This document shows, in pieces, positions 22,651 to 34,439 of a stretch of 64,000 nucleotides of DNA (positions are counted from its first letter, which is position 1; each line of letters begins with the position of its first letter). Under the pieces are notes generated by a model. The model was not told the origin of the DNA. It searched no databases and was given only the letters and a program-made list of their open reading frames with translations. Source of the DNA: Hawksworthiomyces lignivorus (lineage: Eukaryota > Ascomycota > Sordariomycetes > Ophiostomatales > Ophiostomataceae); assembly GCA_002917075.1 (NCBI GenBank), contig NTMA01000001.1, positions 186,001 through 250,000 of the forward strand, written 5' to 3'. Both the position numbers and the translations under genes were made by a program.

Positions 22651-23420
22651 TGAAATACAAATACACTGCACAGTTTAGCTAAGAAGACGATATATCATAT
22701 CTAAGAATTCGTTACGAGTTTTCACTAAAAATTAATTCATAGTAATAAATATATCAAAAACTTGGTGAATTGAGAAAGTCACAAACCTGATGTGCACACT
22801 GAATTTAATTGTTTCTTTCCGTCGTGAAATCGGTTCCAACTCCGTGCTCTCGATGGAGAATCACATATAGATCATCACAACCCTTTCCAATCTCTGCCTC
22901 CGGAATCCAAACTCCACCGTTTGTGGCATACAGCAAACAATAGCAAACGACAGCAAACAAAATACTCACTTAGGGGTTTCTTCTCAATATAACTATGACC
23001 ATGAGGCCTTCTATTTATCATCACATAGAGACACAGAACGATGTTCTTTATCTGCTAGACGGTACTAATCTGCCAAAACTCTGCCTGTGTTGAAATATTC
23101 ATGATCGATGCTCCGCTAGCCAGTTCATTGGCTTTCTTCAAGATTTCTTAAAGAAATACCACCATTGCATATCTTTGAAGTGCCTTCGTGAGTATGTCGC
23201 ATCGGCTCTCCTCGCAGCTTTAGTGTGAGGCATCATTGCCATCTCTCCTCAGAGCTTGTCGTACATGAAATGGTTGATGCCTCGATCATGATGGCTTCCG
23301 TGGTGTTTAACGTGTTAGACTAATTGTAGCCATAGTAGGTCGTAGTTATTGTACGGAAAAGTACTCAATGGCGCATGCATCTGCAAATCTATCACTAAAA
23401 GCGCAGGATTGATAGTTGCA
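22651..23420. other. Intergenic, no gene seen
   Basis: 770 bases of AT-rich DNA between two plus-strand genes. A small local repeat (agcaaacaatagcaaacgacagcaaac) lies near 22930. Otherwise nothing. Confidence 0.5.
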
Positions 23421-24759
23421 ATGCCTCTCTGGGACCGGCTTCAGAGTCTAGGGCTACTGGAGGCGACGTTAAACGCGCCCAAGGTAGCTGAAGAACCCGT
23501 CAAAAAGGTATGATTCCACTAAGATAAGGTGTTGTACAGCGGTCGCGTGAGCTATCCGGCCGGCGATTTTGCTTCCTTCCTATTTTGCCATTGATCTGTA
23601 GAAGTCCTCTTCTGCTGGCTTACTAACCAAAGACTTTAAGCAGGACCCTGCTCAAGCACCAATTCATACGATGAGACGTGATGTGGTGACCTATGACACA
23701 GAGTCAGAATTATCGGACCTAGATGGCGAAGAGGACGAGTACAGCACGGATAGCGACAGCGGATACAACTCCGCGTCGGTCACCAACAAAGCCATGGTCG
23801 GCCGCCGCCGAGTGGGCACAGAGAAACTGACTGGTGACAGTCATGTCCAGCTCTCGCACCAGGGCCAGGCCGAAATGTGCCGCCAGCTATCGCGTGAAAC
23901 TCATGACTATGTGGAGCTGCGGCATTTCTCTTCCGACGACGATGCTGACGACGGATTCCATTTGCTTGGGTTCCATAACGGCGTGCGTGTCTACCACCTG
24001 GAGTCTCCGACTATGGTAAAGCGCCTTTGTACCGCAGTACTTCGAACCGCTGTGGGCCTGAGCTATGTAGACATCAAAGCCATGTGTCCACCTACCGTCA
24101 TGGAAATGAACGAGGACGGGAAGAACGAAGAGGAAGCAAGCAGCGGCGACCAAAAAACCGCTGATAACAACCACCCGTATTGCTCTCCCTACATTTCGCA
24201 TTCGCATCCTCTTCTCCGTCCACTGCCGTCAAAAGAAGTCAACAGCTGCTTTGTCATTCGCCCGTCGCTTCTAGGTGGCTTCGGCTCGTTTGCGCTCCGG
24301 CAGCTCGCGCGCGGCGAACACATCCTGGTCGAGCGTCCGCTTCTCCGCACTACGCTATTCCACTTGTCTGCAGAGCTCGACAAGCTGGCACCCGCGCAGC
24401 GCACAGATTTTTTTGCGCTGCACGGCCACCACCCGGATCCGGGGGCGTCCGAGGCCGAGCGCATCTGGACAGCCAACACATTCGTGGCCGGCGACTGCGA
24501 GGGCGTCTTTGCGCTCGCGTCGCGGTTCAACCACGCCTGCCGCCCCAACAACAACGTCGGCTACCACTACAGCAGGCGCCACGACGTGCTAATCATGACC
24601 GCCATCAAGAAGATCCCCGCCGGTGCTGAGCTGCTCATCTCGTACGGCAAGTCGCCTCATATGCTGTTCCACCGATTTGGCTTCCGCTGTACCTGTGGCG
24701 CCTGTGACGGCTTCACGGAGGAAATGGCCAAGAAGTACTATGAGTTGAACTGGTCATAG
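23421..24759 (+). CDS. SET-domain protein (SMYD/SET5-like)
   Basis: Model join(23421..23507,23644..24759), 400 residues. Exon 1 encodes MPLWDRLQSLGLLEATLNAP; a GTATGA intron of 136 nt ends at a CAG. The first ~190 residues are acidic and low-complexity (SDLDGEEDEYSTDSDSGYN). The SET core spans about 200-370: GGFGSFALRQLARGEHILVE (SET-N), RFNHACRPNNNV (the NHxCxPN core that closes the SAM/lysine site), GAELLISYG, then a post-SET FRCTCGACDG with three cysteines. This matches fungal SET proteins that methylate lysines or serve other roles. No MYND finger is seen. The substrate could be histone or non-histone. Confidence 0.85.
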
Positions 24760-26158
24760 GTCTTTGCTGACCGGATTGGCTGTTCTCATTTCTTGGTTTT
24801 TTCTCTTTTTTGGCGCTCGTTTCTTAAGTATCTCGCTTTCTCGAAGCCTGCGTCTTGGCTTTCCACATAATTTTCTTGCTGCATATTCGTCCGTATTGCC
24901 ATCATACTTTTTTTTTTTTTTTTCATAATTTAGATAGACGATCAGAAGTACAGTTTTCACATCAGACCTAGTGAAGTCTAAAGGTGAAGTGCTGCTTAGC
25001 GCTTCTCTTTTTGTACTTTGTGATAATCTTTTCTGTCGTGGCATACCCTTCCAAATATATCTCATTGAGGAACATTCTTCACTAAAATACTGTATAGTCT
25101 CTAGATCATAGGAAAACGCAACTCGTGGGAAAATGCTGCCCATCCCCACACTTATTCGACCATGTCTAGACACTTGTTTGTTGATGAATGCAGATGACAA
25201 ACCATCATCTAAAAGAACTCTAGAAGACTTCACAATCTCGCAGACTGCTATTCACATGCGAGCTCTGCTAACTTCATAACACAATTCACTTTATTAGTCT
25301 GGCTTCACCGTAAATACTGAACGCGGCTGGCTACTCACGCTACTCCCCTGCCTATCCAGATCTTTCACTTTTCAGGCCGCATAAGGTAATGTCAACAGCC
25401 CCAGTGCTCATATGAATCCGATTTAAAGGACAGATCCAAACCCAGGGAATTATTTTCTATGGAAACGTCGATGCTGCATAGTAATGTCTTCCAGCCAAAC
25501 TACCGGGGGTGGGTTTTTTTAAGCGAGCCGTCCCGAGTTATCTTTAATAAATCCACGAAGCAGATAGGCTTAAGGATTCCCTTCTGGTTTTTCTGATTTC
25601 TCAGCTCAGAGCTTCCTGGGCCACACCTTACCCAAGGACCACTCTTCGCAGCCCTCGTTTTGTAGCGGGAAAAGTAGGGACCTCTTGCGACCTCAGTTCC
25701 CGCCAATTAACCGGTAGCTAGTCACAGCTTATTAAGAAGCATGACTAGGAAATCTATAAAGAAGTTGGCGCTGATGAGCCGTTCTGCTGAAAGAGCGAGT
25801 AGCCTATCTTCAGTCTTTTCCCGTGTTAATGAGACAAGGGAAGTGACGGCTGGTTTTTTGTTGGTTTCAGCGAAGACCTAAAGGAAATGTACAAGACCAA
25901 CAACAGAAAAATAGGGAACCAATAGCCAGTAAAATTATCCTGTATAATTCATTAAGTGACATACTCCGAGAAATCACCTAGACAACCGGGATGGATTTGG
26001 AAGAGAGAAAACAACCTGTCATTCATTCTCATGATTGCCTTTCGTCCCTTGCCTTTGCCATATTCCTATCTTATCTCTTTTTTCTTTTGTTCGTTTCACT
26101 TAAATGGTTCTTCACATACCATTGAAGTTTTAATACCGTACGCCAATTTGAAGTTTAG

Positions 26159-26462
26159 GAAATATTATCTTTTGCTACTGGCCATCCAGTCAAGGTAAGT
26201 AAAATATAACGCTATCTTCCAACATCTCTTGATTGACGCCTAGACAGACGACATCGCTTTGATAGAAGAACATTTTAGTAGATTCGACGACGCAACATTG
26301 ATTTAGCACCTCCGTTTAACCGTCTGGCCTGAAGTCGAAGATTTCGATGTTGGTCTGCAGTGCGTACTACAACAATTCTCACCAGTATTCCGTCAAACCA
26401 ACGATGCACTGGGCAATCTGATTATATTTGTTGGTTCGCATGCATCATGCGTTCTTGTATAA
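26159..26462 (+). pseudogene. Gene relic with a preserved intron
   Basis: Two in-frame pieces, 26159..26194 (EILSFATGHPVK) and 26244..26462, separated by a canonical 49-nt intron (GTAAGT, branch TTGATTGAC, acceptor CCTAG). The second exon reads TDDIALIEEHFSRFDDATLI, a TAG stop at 26304..26306, then HLRLTVWPEVEDFDVGLQ and on to TAA at 26460. Upstream the same frame is closed by a TAG at 26156 and a TGA further up, and no ATG is available. Coding-like composition with several stops and an intact intron suggests a recently decayed gene. No family recognised. Confidence 0.3.
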
Positions 26463-26597
26463 AATTAATATAGCATTTTGATAAGGCAGCATAAGTTTGA
26501 CATATGTCAGCAATGGTGTTCGTAGTTGCCCTCCATCGTTTCTCAGAAATGCTTTAAGCAATGATGGGAATCTGTAAGATACTACGTAGACTTGAAG

Positions 26598-26605
26598 TAT
26601 AAAAG
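26598..26605 (+). promoter_or_regulatory. TATA box of the small secreted protein gene
   Basis: TATAAAAG, 228 bases before the ATG at 26833. It implies a leader of about 200 nt, with one short upstream ORF starting at the ATG at 26652 (16 codons including stop). Position only; no transcript evidence. Confidence 0.45.
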
Positions 26606-26832
26606 GCGAGCCAAGCGCCTAAAAACTTAGGAAAGCTTCGGGGATGCAACCAAGCTCTGAAAGAATACCGCAAACTCGTGGAAATCCATAACCTTCTCAT
26701 TCCTTCTAATAGAGATTCGTCTCATAGGGGCAACACCAATAAGCTCACCAAGTAGAACACAAGTCGCCTTCAAGAAAGCCTAACAACTATATATCCTAAA
26801 AGAATAAGCCAAGCTCAGCAACACCCTGCGTT

Positions 26833-27091
26833 ATGCATATTCTGACGTTTGTGGTCTTCGTGAGCGTCGCTTTTTGGCATGGAACACAGGCTTCACCATT
26901 GACAAGTGAGTATGACTTGTGAAACAATCTTACGAATTTACTAATATGTGCAAGGCCCAGCCACTTCTGCAGCTACCGTGCAGACTGTCTTCCCTACGCC
27001 ATCTCCGGACCCAGATCCGCAAGACAAATTTTGCTTGGAGCACCCTCAAAAGTGCCATATACCACCTTGGATTATTCATAGTCTTCCTTAG
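26833..27091 (+). CDS. Small secreted protein, two exons
   Basis: Model join(26833..26905,26955..27091), 69 residues. Exon 1 encodes a classic signal peptide, MHILTFVVFVSVAFWHGTQA, with predicted cleavage before SPLT. The 49-nt intron is textbook (GTGAGT donor, TTACTAAT branch, TGCAAG acceptor) and keeps frame. The mature part of about 49 residues has a Pro/Asp/Ser/Thr-rich stretch (TPSPDPDPQD) and only two cysteines in CLEHPQKC, enough for one disulfide. It ends WIIHSLP at a TAG. No domain recognised. Size, signal peptide, intron and gene-sparse AT-rich setting are common for fungal secreted effector-type or signalling peptides, but function is unknown. It is too small and split to appear as one open frame. 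Confidence 0.6.
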
Positions 27092-27898
27092 GTACTGGAA
27101 ATTAATCAAATATTATCTACGAAACTTTCATATGTAAATCTAATGGCTCGCAAGTGAATGCACAAGGCTTCGGCCTACTATCATAAAATTTGCTTTATAT
27201 CAGGCTTATTTCATGGATAAGGCAATGTAGTTAGACATGGGAACTATCAGAAATATGTCTTAATTAAGATAGTGGCTATATTTTACTGCTGCAGGGATAC
27301 ATGGAAGAAACATGGTTGGCGATGTGTAGCACTGTAAACAACGCTCACTCTGGAAAGTCGACAGGCTGTTAAACTGGGAAAAATGTGTCTAAAACACAGA
27401 CACGATGATCAAATAGCTTATTTCAATATAGCATAATTGTATAATTATAATGGAAAATATTATGAACACCCACTCCTGGTACAGCATGTTGGTTTCTCTA
27501 TTTTCCCGGCATCAACTGCACGCAGTACACGGGAGATGTACCTCAATCTGACCAATCCTTTTATTTTCATTTGATTTTTTTTTTCTTTCTTTTGGCGGCA
27601 ACACTAGATTAATATAGTACGTGTTTAGCCTTATATTCTTCCGAATTTTCTTGTGGTGAGATTTCAAGGCCATACACTACATAGACATATAGCTGAAGAC
27701 AGTGAAGCATACAAGTTACTGTGGTGCAGTGAGTCTTATGGCGCTACTACTATATAAAGTCTGTAAACATTTTCGATACTATCTTTAACCCGCTCTGTTA
27801 CTCTACTTCTCTCGCTAGCATCGAGGGCGCTTGTCATCACTAGGCTACAGACTACCAACTTCAGCCTGCCTTATGGTTACTCGACACCAGATGAGATC
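27092..27898. other. Intergenic between two plus-strand genes
   Basis: 807 bases, AT-rich, no gene seen. Holds the promoter of the polytopic membrane protein: TATATAAA at 27751..27758, 141 bases before its ATG, followed by a pyrimidine-rich leader. Confidence 0.5.
27751..27758 (+). promoter_or_regulatory. TATA box of the membrane protein gene
   Basis: TATATAAA at a sensible distance upstream of the ATG at 27899, followed by a CT-rich stretch (TCTGTTACTCTACTTCTCTC) typical of fungal transcription starts. Confidence 0.5.
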
Positions 27899-29995
27899 AT
27901 GTCAACTGGTTCAACCGGTTCAACTGGCTATGCTGTCCATCTAGGAGCTTGGACCGATTGGTCGAGAGGCCGTATACTTGGCTCTACTGTCACCCTCAAC
28001 CGCCAAGATGGTAACCTATTAATCGCATTTGTCGCCTTTTTCGTGGCTCTTGTTGGCACTCGCTTCTGGAGACTTGGATGCCTCGTTCTATATTACGTCT
28101 ACTCGAGGGATAGGCCTAGCGATGGAGTACATCATCAACGGCAAGTCTTCTTGCGAAACGCGCCTAATCCCGAGGGCGCCCTCTGGACACTTGCGGATAT
28201 GGGGTTTTCTTGGAGGAACAATGCAAAGAAAGTCTGGGCTCGATTGTTCCCATTATTTGGACTAGCTTTGGCTTGCTTTGTTGGGTTTACTTTCGCCGGC
28301 GGATTTTCGTCGCGCGTCGCCACTCTCGTCAGTAGCGAAGTATTACTGTCAGGCTCTAACTGCTCATTTGTTTATGACACTTTGAACATGACTCTCTACG
28401 GTGACACGATAGGTCCTCTTGTGGCCGGGAAAGTCATAGCAGCAGAAAATTATGCCCGTCAATGTTATACATCTGCGCCCACGGGCGTAAGTTGTGGTAT
28501 TTACATCAAAAAGCAACTGTCTCCGGCGGTTGTGGATACTAACGCGAGCTGCCCTTTCGACTTGAAGATTTGTAAAAACACCGTTGGCAACTTATTGATA
28601 GACACGGGGCTTTTAGACAGTCACTATGACTTCGGCCGCAACTCTCCTCCTGATCGGAGATTTAAATTTAGAAGAACAGTGCACTGTGCGCCTCTAGCCA
28701 CAGAAGGTTACCGAGTTCATACATACGAGACAGCGAACCAGTCTTATACTACATATTACTACGGCCCTTTACAAAATGTTAACGGCAGCACGACTGTGAA
28801 TTATACCACGCAATTTTTAGTCGATGCCTACCCAGATATTGAAGAGTTAACTCACAATGCTGAAGATACTGTGCATGATTTTAGTGTTCGGTACGACTCA
28901 ACTGCCCTGACGTATGTTACAAGCCACTGACGAGACACAGTGTACATTACGCAAGGCACTATAACGGAAGTATCTGGCAGGATTATTCTAGCTTCTTTCC
29001 TATTCCAGAGCTATATCCGCAAGACGCGACTATCTTCATCCTCTTCTTAACATCGGGTCGCATTCTATATACAAGTCCATCCAGCGATGGCTGGTATGGG
29101 GGTGCAACAAACACCACGGAGGTTCATAAGCTTAAATTTAGTAACTGGGGTAACGCAACTTTCTTTCGACAGGATGAGCCGGGATCCCCGTTAGCTTGCA
29201 AAGAGCTGGAGCAGTACTGTTGGACGGGCTTGAGCGGACAACAACAATGCACTGTATTGAGAGGCTCAGATAATGCATTCGACGACATGTATAAAATAGT
29301 TAAAAAGGAAGACGAAGAATGGATAGACGCTCTCATGAGGACATCCCTTGTCAGTGGCATAGGGACTCGCACTCCTATCGAAATGCTCGGCAGCCACGCT
29401 CTCATGGCTCGGAACAGACTGAATGGGCCCATCCTCGGCCCCCTACCTGACAATCAATGGCAACTCGAAGTACAACACTGGCACGCGACTAGTATGGCTC
29501 ACCTGCAGGCAAATTTCTTAGAATCGGCTGTCGGCTACGCGGACCCGAAGCTTGACAACCTCCTTTATGATCCTAGTTCGCCAGAAGAGAAGGCACAGTG
29601 TACAAGTCAGGTATAAATATGCTTCATGCTCTCTTATAAAAGCCAAAAACTGAACTGATGAGTGGGCGCAGAAAATCCTCGCGGAAGGGTTCGTATCCGT
29701 CAGTGTCTTCGGCCTAGTCTGTATTTTTCTCGGAGGCAGTCTTATCATCGTTCTCTCGTTCGTGTTAGTTCCGATGCTGTCGTGCTGTCTAGACCGTGTG
29801 GGACGTTATCGGTATGCAAAGCTTGAACGGTCCACGACCGACGCCTTCCAGCTGCATAGATTGGCCCACGAGGGCACAGGACTGGGTATGTGGTTTCGTG
29901 GGACGGAATCGATACCGGTAACCCGGCGGGGAGATCTTTTGGGTGTTGTCGACGTCAGCAATCCCAAGCATCCCAAATTGCGACCAAGCAGTTAA
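27899..29995 (+). CDS. Polytopic membrane protein of unknown function (Pezizomycotina family)
   Basis: Model join(27899..28911,28956..29610,29672..29995), 663 residues. Intron 1 (GTATGT, branch CTGAC) is 44 nt with the acceptor at 28955; using the AG at 28970 (59 nt) also keeps frame, so five residues are uncertain. Intron 2 is GTATAA to GGCGCAG, 61 nt. Membrane segments are near 41-58 (LLIAFVAFFVALVG), 117-137 (FPLFGLALACFVGFTFAGG) and close to the C-terminus (FGLVCIFLGGSLIIVLSFVL). Between the last two lies a large domain with N-glycosylation sequons (NCS, NMT, NQS, NGS, NYT) and paired cysteines, probably extracellular. Motifs GAWTDWSRGRILGSTVTL and HHQRQVFLRN recur in many hypothetical fungal proteins. 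No catalytic motif is recognised. The N-terminus has a GST triplet repeat. Confidence 0.75.
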
Positions 29996-30032
29996 TCATA
30001 GCGAATAAATAGATCAACGCATCGATGAAGAT

Positions 30033-30332
30033 CTAGACGTGGATGACGACGGCCACGATGACAGCGATGAACCAGGCGCAAAGCATGGAGAGTCTGATGG
30101 TTCTTAAGCTCGATTTTTTCCTCCGAGCGAGCGACGAAGATATTTTGCGGCGAAGTACGTGTATGGCCAGCAATTCTGAGAGCATCTAGGCTATCGTTGA
30201 CTTCTTGGCGCAGGCACCAAGGAACAGAGAAAGCAACATCATCTGGAAACAGGTTGGCTAAAAAGATGTAAACAAGAGGGAAAAGTAAAGAGAACACAAC
30301 AGACAGACACCGCATACCAGAAGATTGGCCAT
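30033..30332 (-). pseudogene. Frame-shifted remnant of a small membrane protein (candidate)
   Basis: On minus, three adjoining stretches in different frames each look coding. MANLLVCGVCLLCSLYF (from the ATG at 30332) is a hydrophobic N-terminus. ANLFPDDVAFSVPWC continuing to NIFVARSEEK is soluble. RKKSSLRTIRLSMLCAWFIA then VIVAVVIHV is a basic patch plus a membrane segment ending at TAG (30035..30033). The shifts fall at short homopolymers (T5 and A6). The middle frame alone is open for 107 codons from an ATG at 30315. It may be a decayed gene, or chance in a palindromic-codon region; the plus strand of the last part also reads as an acidic peptide. Confidence 0.22.
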
Positions 30333-32402
30333 GAATTTAGGGTTAGACACATCACCCTTGGCGCAGATTAGGGTTCACACTTGGATTCATCTCATCTCAG
30401 ATAGCAGCAAAAAGAACGCAGCTGTCACGCGTAGTCGGCATGCTGCAGAATGAAGTGTCTTGTGCCAGGACCAGGGTTGTGCGCCTCTAATTGATCTCAC
30501 ACATTGTGATTTACAGCTCATGGATATATAAATTAACGCTAGCTAGACCAAGTATAATGAGTGATGCTACATTTCTGGTCTAAGCTAGAGGCCATTCAAT
30601 TTCAAGATTGTAATTCGATGTAGATTGCCTTATATGGTTAGCCATCATGATCTCTCACCTCCCTACGTCTCATCCACTACACTCTCTTGACTTCTTACAG
30701 CATATTGTTGCTTTGCTTGTAGAACATTTTGCTTTCGAGACTTAAATCTATGGCTATTGGTCATCTAGGACACCCCCACGTATTTTATTGTGATACCTCG
30801 CTTGCGTTGTACACATATGACGAAGCTAACGGCTTTGCTGTTTTCGGTTAAGTTACCCTCCTAGACCGCGTATACGGCTGTTTGGCATCCGCGGAGCATC
30901 ACAGCTGCTGCTGTTAAAACCATTTTCTTGGGCTGGCTTCGGCAGACCCATTACTTGGTGATAGACTAACAGATCGGTAACAAAGAAAGGGCCGCATGGA
31001 CTACGTTGTACGAAGCATTCGCGAGGATAATACGGGATATTAGGTTTCTACAGAATTGTGGATTTTTCCGGGAATAGGGTTGACCCTAGTTCCTGGTTTC
31101 CATTTGTCGGACATCCGAAATGAGGGGATCGTGAAGTTCTAGGGATCGACATATTCGTAACCCCAATATACGTCTACATCTTCAAACCACTCATTCAATC
31201 CTCATTAGAGTCGCGCCCAATTACGTGTCACGTTTACTCATCTTCGGGCACGAACGGGATAATAAAGCAAAAAAAAAAAGATTTTATACTTATCAGTTGC
31301 CATGTCGCGAGCTAATTGCTGCCATCATCTAGTGACTAGTGATAGTGTTGAAAGGGCTGCCTGCACCCAGGTACACAAGGTAACTAGTAGAGTCCGTATG
31401 TTTTCCGGACACTACGTCGAGCAAAAAGAAGTTAAGTTGTCTTTCATTGTCGGGGGACTACAATAATGCAACGCATTAATGAAGCCGTCATCGGACAGCC
31501 AGCTTGCTATGAAATAATTCACCTTCACAAACTATATTTGCTAGGATTCTACATCTCATGAAAGAAGTTTAAAGAAGGCAAAAGTTAAATACGAAAACGA
31601 GAAATAGAGTTTAACCTCCCATCTCTTGCTAGATAAGCTCTGTGCGAAGCTTTGACTAAATATAGAAGATTTACCAAGCTTTTGGGCCACTACCGAAGAA
31701 CAGCCGGGGCCTCTTTGACTTCATAGCTTTGTTCTTGAAAACTTATCGCCTGAAACCGCACGTCCTTTTGAGCTATCTTCAACTTCATGCTATCGTATTA
31801 ATAAAATAGTGTTCGCGCAAGTCACGTCAGAGTATCCGCTCTATATAGTAGACTCTGTATTTTAGACAGTGGATGTGGACCACCTCCGACTTCAGAGACA
31901 CATCAGGCAAGTATTGGCGCCCCGTCATCTGTAGTCTTGGCTGAATATGGTATTTTATTGGCATTGTTGCAATTTGTTTTTTTTTCTCAGTTAGTCGAAA
32001 CAAGTCCAACAAAAAGATACAGTGAGTAGACATACACGGGTTGGCAAGTGCGAGGTCTTGCAGCGAATGACTCGCATAAAGTCAACCGGAAGGCTATATT
32101 AGACGAAAAAAAAAAAAAAAAAGTTTTTCATGATGAGACGTTTTCCGCCGATGTTGACATTCATCGGACGTCCGCCTTTTTAAGACCAACGGCCAACAGC
32201 AATGCGACCCTATACAGTACCAACAGCAGCGCAAATCCGTGGTATGCCCGCTTTTCGTCGACCTGCTCCACGCCCAGGCGCTGTTGTACACCTGCTATGG
32301 ACGGATTTACGTGTAGGGCATGCATTGGAACCCACAGACAGTCGTAACCGCTACCATCTTTTTCGGAGCTCATCCGTCCCCCCTAGCCGACGCCACTCCC
32401 TT

Positions 32403-32553
32403 CTCCGCATGGAGAGGCTATGGAGGAGAGCTGGCGGATGGAGACCCCCGTATATTGCCCCGCATGGAGATCGCGACGTGCCCCGTGCGGAGAGAGGCCC
32501 GCAAATCCTCCGCGAAATTGCTGTATATGGGCAAAAGGGTCCACGTATAAATA
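32403..32553 (+). promoter_or_regulatory. Promoter of the sugar/quinate-type transporter: CreA-like sites and TATA box
   Basis: Four matches to the fungal carbon-catabolite repressor consensus SYGGRG on either strand: CTCCGC at 32403, CCCCGC at 32458, GCGGAG at 32487 and CTCCGC at 32508. TATAAATA is at 32546..32553, 135 bases before the ATG. Two of the sites lie in an imperfect repeat (CYCCGCATGGAGA). The consensus is short and the region GC-rich, so binding is inference. Confidence 0.35.
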
Positions 32554-32687
32554 CGGGTTCCTCACTGACCCCCATCTGTGCACAGGCGAAGAATGAGAGC
32601 CATCGTCTTCCATGCGTTTGGGGCGTTCGTAATTCCTTTCGTACCTTTGTCTGCAGTTTCGTCTTGTCTTTGCTGCTGTTTGCCATT

Positions 32688-34439
32688 ATGAAATTCGAAG
32701 ATCTGCTGTCCGCCCCTGGGGCCAGCAACTTTCCAAAGGAAGTGTTCGGCTACCGGCCACACCTCGTCGCCTTTGCTGCGTCTCTGGTAAGAATGGCCTC
32801 CCCTCCTTTCGTCGCAGCGACCGAGATAGAATTCTAACAACCACCACAGGCATCTGCATGCTATGGATACGATGGAGGCTTTATTGGGGGCACGCTCGCC
32901 CTTCCTTCCTTCCAGAGGGCATTCGGCCTCGACACTGCCTCCGCTTCGGCTCTGGCCGCTCTGCAGTCCAACATTATCACGACGTTCCAGGTAGGCGCAT
33001 TTTTCGGTGCCATTATCGGCTACTCTGTCAGCGCCATTCTGGGCGTCGGTCGTCGGCCTGTCATCATCGGCGCCATGTGCATCTTTCTGGTTGGTAGCTT
33101 GTTCGAGATGTTTCAAAAAACTGGTCTTCTATATGCCGGTCGCGCCCTGACCGGAATGGGTGTTGGCTCGTCCATGGTCGTGATCCCGATCTACGTGGCA
33201 GAGTGCTCGCCCAGCCCTATTCGAGGCCGGCTGGTTGGCATGTTCGAGATATCGGTGCAGATCGGCTTGGTGATCGGCTTCTGGGTCAACTTTGGCGTCG
33301 AGCAAAATCTGTCGCCAGAAACAGACACCCAGTGGCGCGTCCCCGTTGCCCTTCAATTCATTCCTGCTACTCTGTGCCTCTGCGTCATCCCCTTTATGAT
33401 CGAGTCACCTCGATGGCTCCTCAGCAAGGGACGCACGGCAGACGCGAGGAAGGCTTTGTCTTGGGTGCGCCATCTGCCAGAGGACCACGAGTTCATCACC
33501 TCCGAGATCAACGAGGTCCAGGCTATCCTTGAGGTTGAAGACGCTCACAACCACCGCCACTTGTGGCGGGAGCTGTTTTCGGTCGGCGTGCGAAACCGGC
33601 TCTACGTTGCAGTTATCGTCATGTTCCTGCAAAGTTTTACTGGGTACGTATAAACTAAGAAAAATAACCGCATCACTTCTATCTACAAACTCTAAAAGGA
33701 CACAGCGCTAACAGTACTCTTATATAGTATCAACTCGCTCAACTACTTCTCGCCGACCATCTTCAAGCAGCTTGGCTACTCGACCATCGAGGTCTCCCTC
33801 CTGGCAACTGGCGTCTACGGAATCTTCAAGATGGTGAGCAGCGTTGTATTTGCCTTCTTCATCGTCGACAGATTTGGACGTCGCCCAGCCCTTCTCGTCG
33901 GCTGTGTCATCATGGCCATTTGCATGTTCTACATCGGCGCGTATGCCAAGGTTGCCAATCTCAAGGACGGCGGCGGTGCTGGTGCGAAGGCGGCTCTCGC
34001 TATGGTCTACATCTACATCATCACAAACAGCGCCAGCTGGACGCCCATTCCCTGGATCTGGGCTGCCGAGAGCTTTCCCACGCGCGTGCGTGCCCTGGGC
34101 ATGATGTTTCCCACGTGCACGCAGTACCTCGCCCAGTTCATCACCGTCTACAGCTCCCCGTACATGATCAACACGATGGCGTACGGCACGTATCTCTTTT
34201 ACGCGGCCTGGATTGTCGTGGCCTTCTTCTTCGCCTACTTCTTCGTCCCAGAGACCAAGGGAATCGCGCTAGAAGACATGGACCTGCTCTTTGACGTGGA
34301 CGCGCCGACCTATGCGGTCGCTGCTAGAAAGAGATACGAGGAGGCGCACGCCGCTGGCATGACTGCTGCTGCTATGAGACACATTGAAATGACGGACAAG
34401 GCTCAGGTGAATGCCACTGTGGAGGAAGTGGAGGTGTAG
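32688..34439 (+). CDS. MFS sugar porter, quinate/hexose permease-like
   Basis: Model join(32688..32786,32850..33643,33728..34439), 534 residues. Introns are 63 nt (GTAAGA, branch TTCTAAC, acceptor CACAG) and 84 nt (GTACGT to TATATAG), both keeping frame. Family marks of the sugar porters are present in order: GYDGGFIGGTLALPSF in TM1, GVGRRP after TM2, GRALTGMGVGSS, PIYVAECSPSPIRGRLVG, IESPRWLLSKGR in the central loop, then DRFGRRP and PETKG near the C-terminus. Twelve membrane segments fit. The GYDxxFIGxTLAL start is reminiscent of fungal quinate permeases, but specificity cannot be read from sequence. It lies upstream of a DUF1772 protein and an aldehyde dehydrogenase, so aromatic or polyol uptake is plausible. 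CreA-type motifs in the promoter fit sugar repression. Confidence 0.88.

Larger units (their letters stand above)
24760..26832. other. AT-rich intergenic with a gene relic
   Basis: 2.1 kb. Contains a poly-T run near 24908-24923, a decayed exon pair (26159..26462, listed), and the promoter of the small secreted gene. The minus frame near 25500-25706 (KTRAAKSGPWVRCG) was considered as a possible repeat remnant but cannot be supported. Confidence 0.45.
29996..32687. other. Intergenic of 2.7 kb with a coding-like remnant
   Basis: Contains the minus-strand remnant at 30033..30332, a poly-A run near 32106-32122, and a GC-rich promoter for the downstream transporter. Between about 30330 and 32150 I see no gene or repeat. 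Confidence 0.45.

Noticed and set aside
30001..30107. Acidic plus-strand peptide (DEDLDVDDDGHDD) as a last exon of the membrane protein
   Set aside because: No acceptable donor joins it; the stop at 29993 is reached first and the minus strand gives a better reading.
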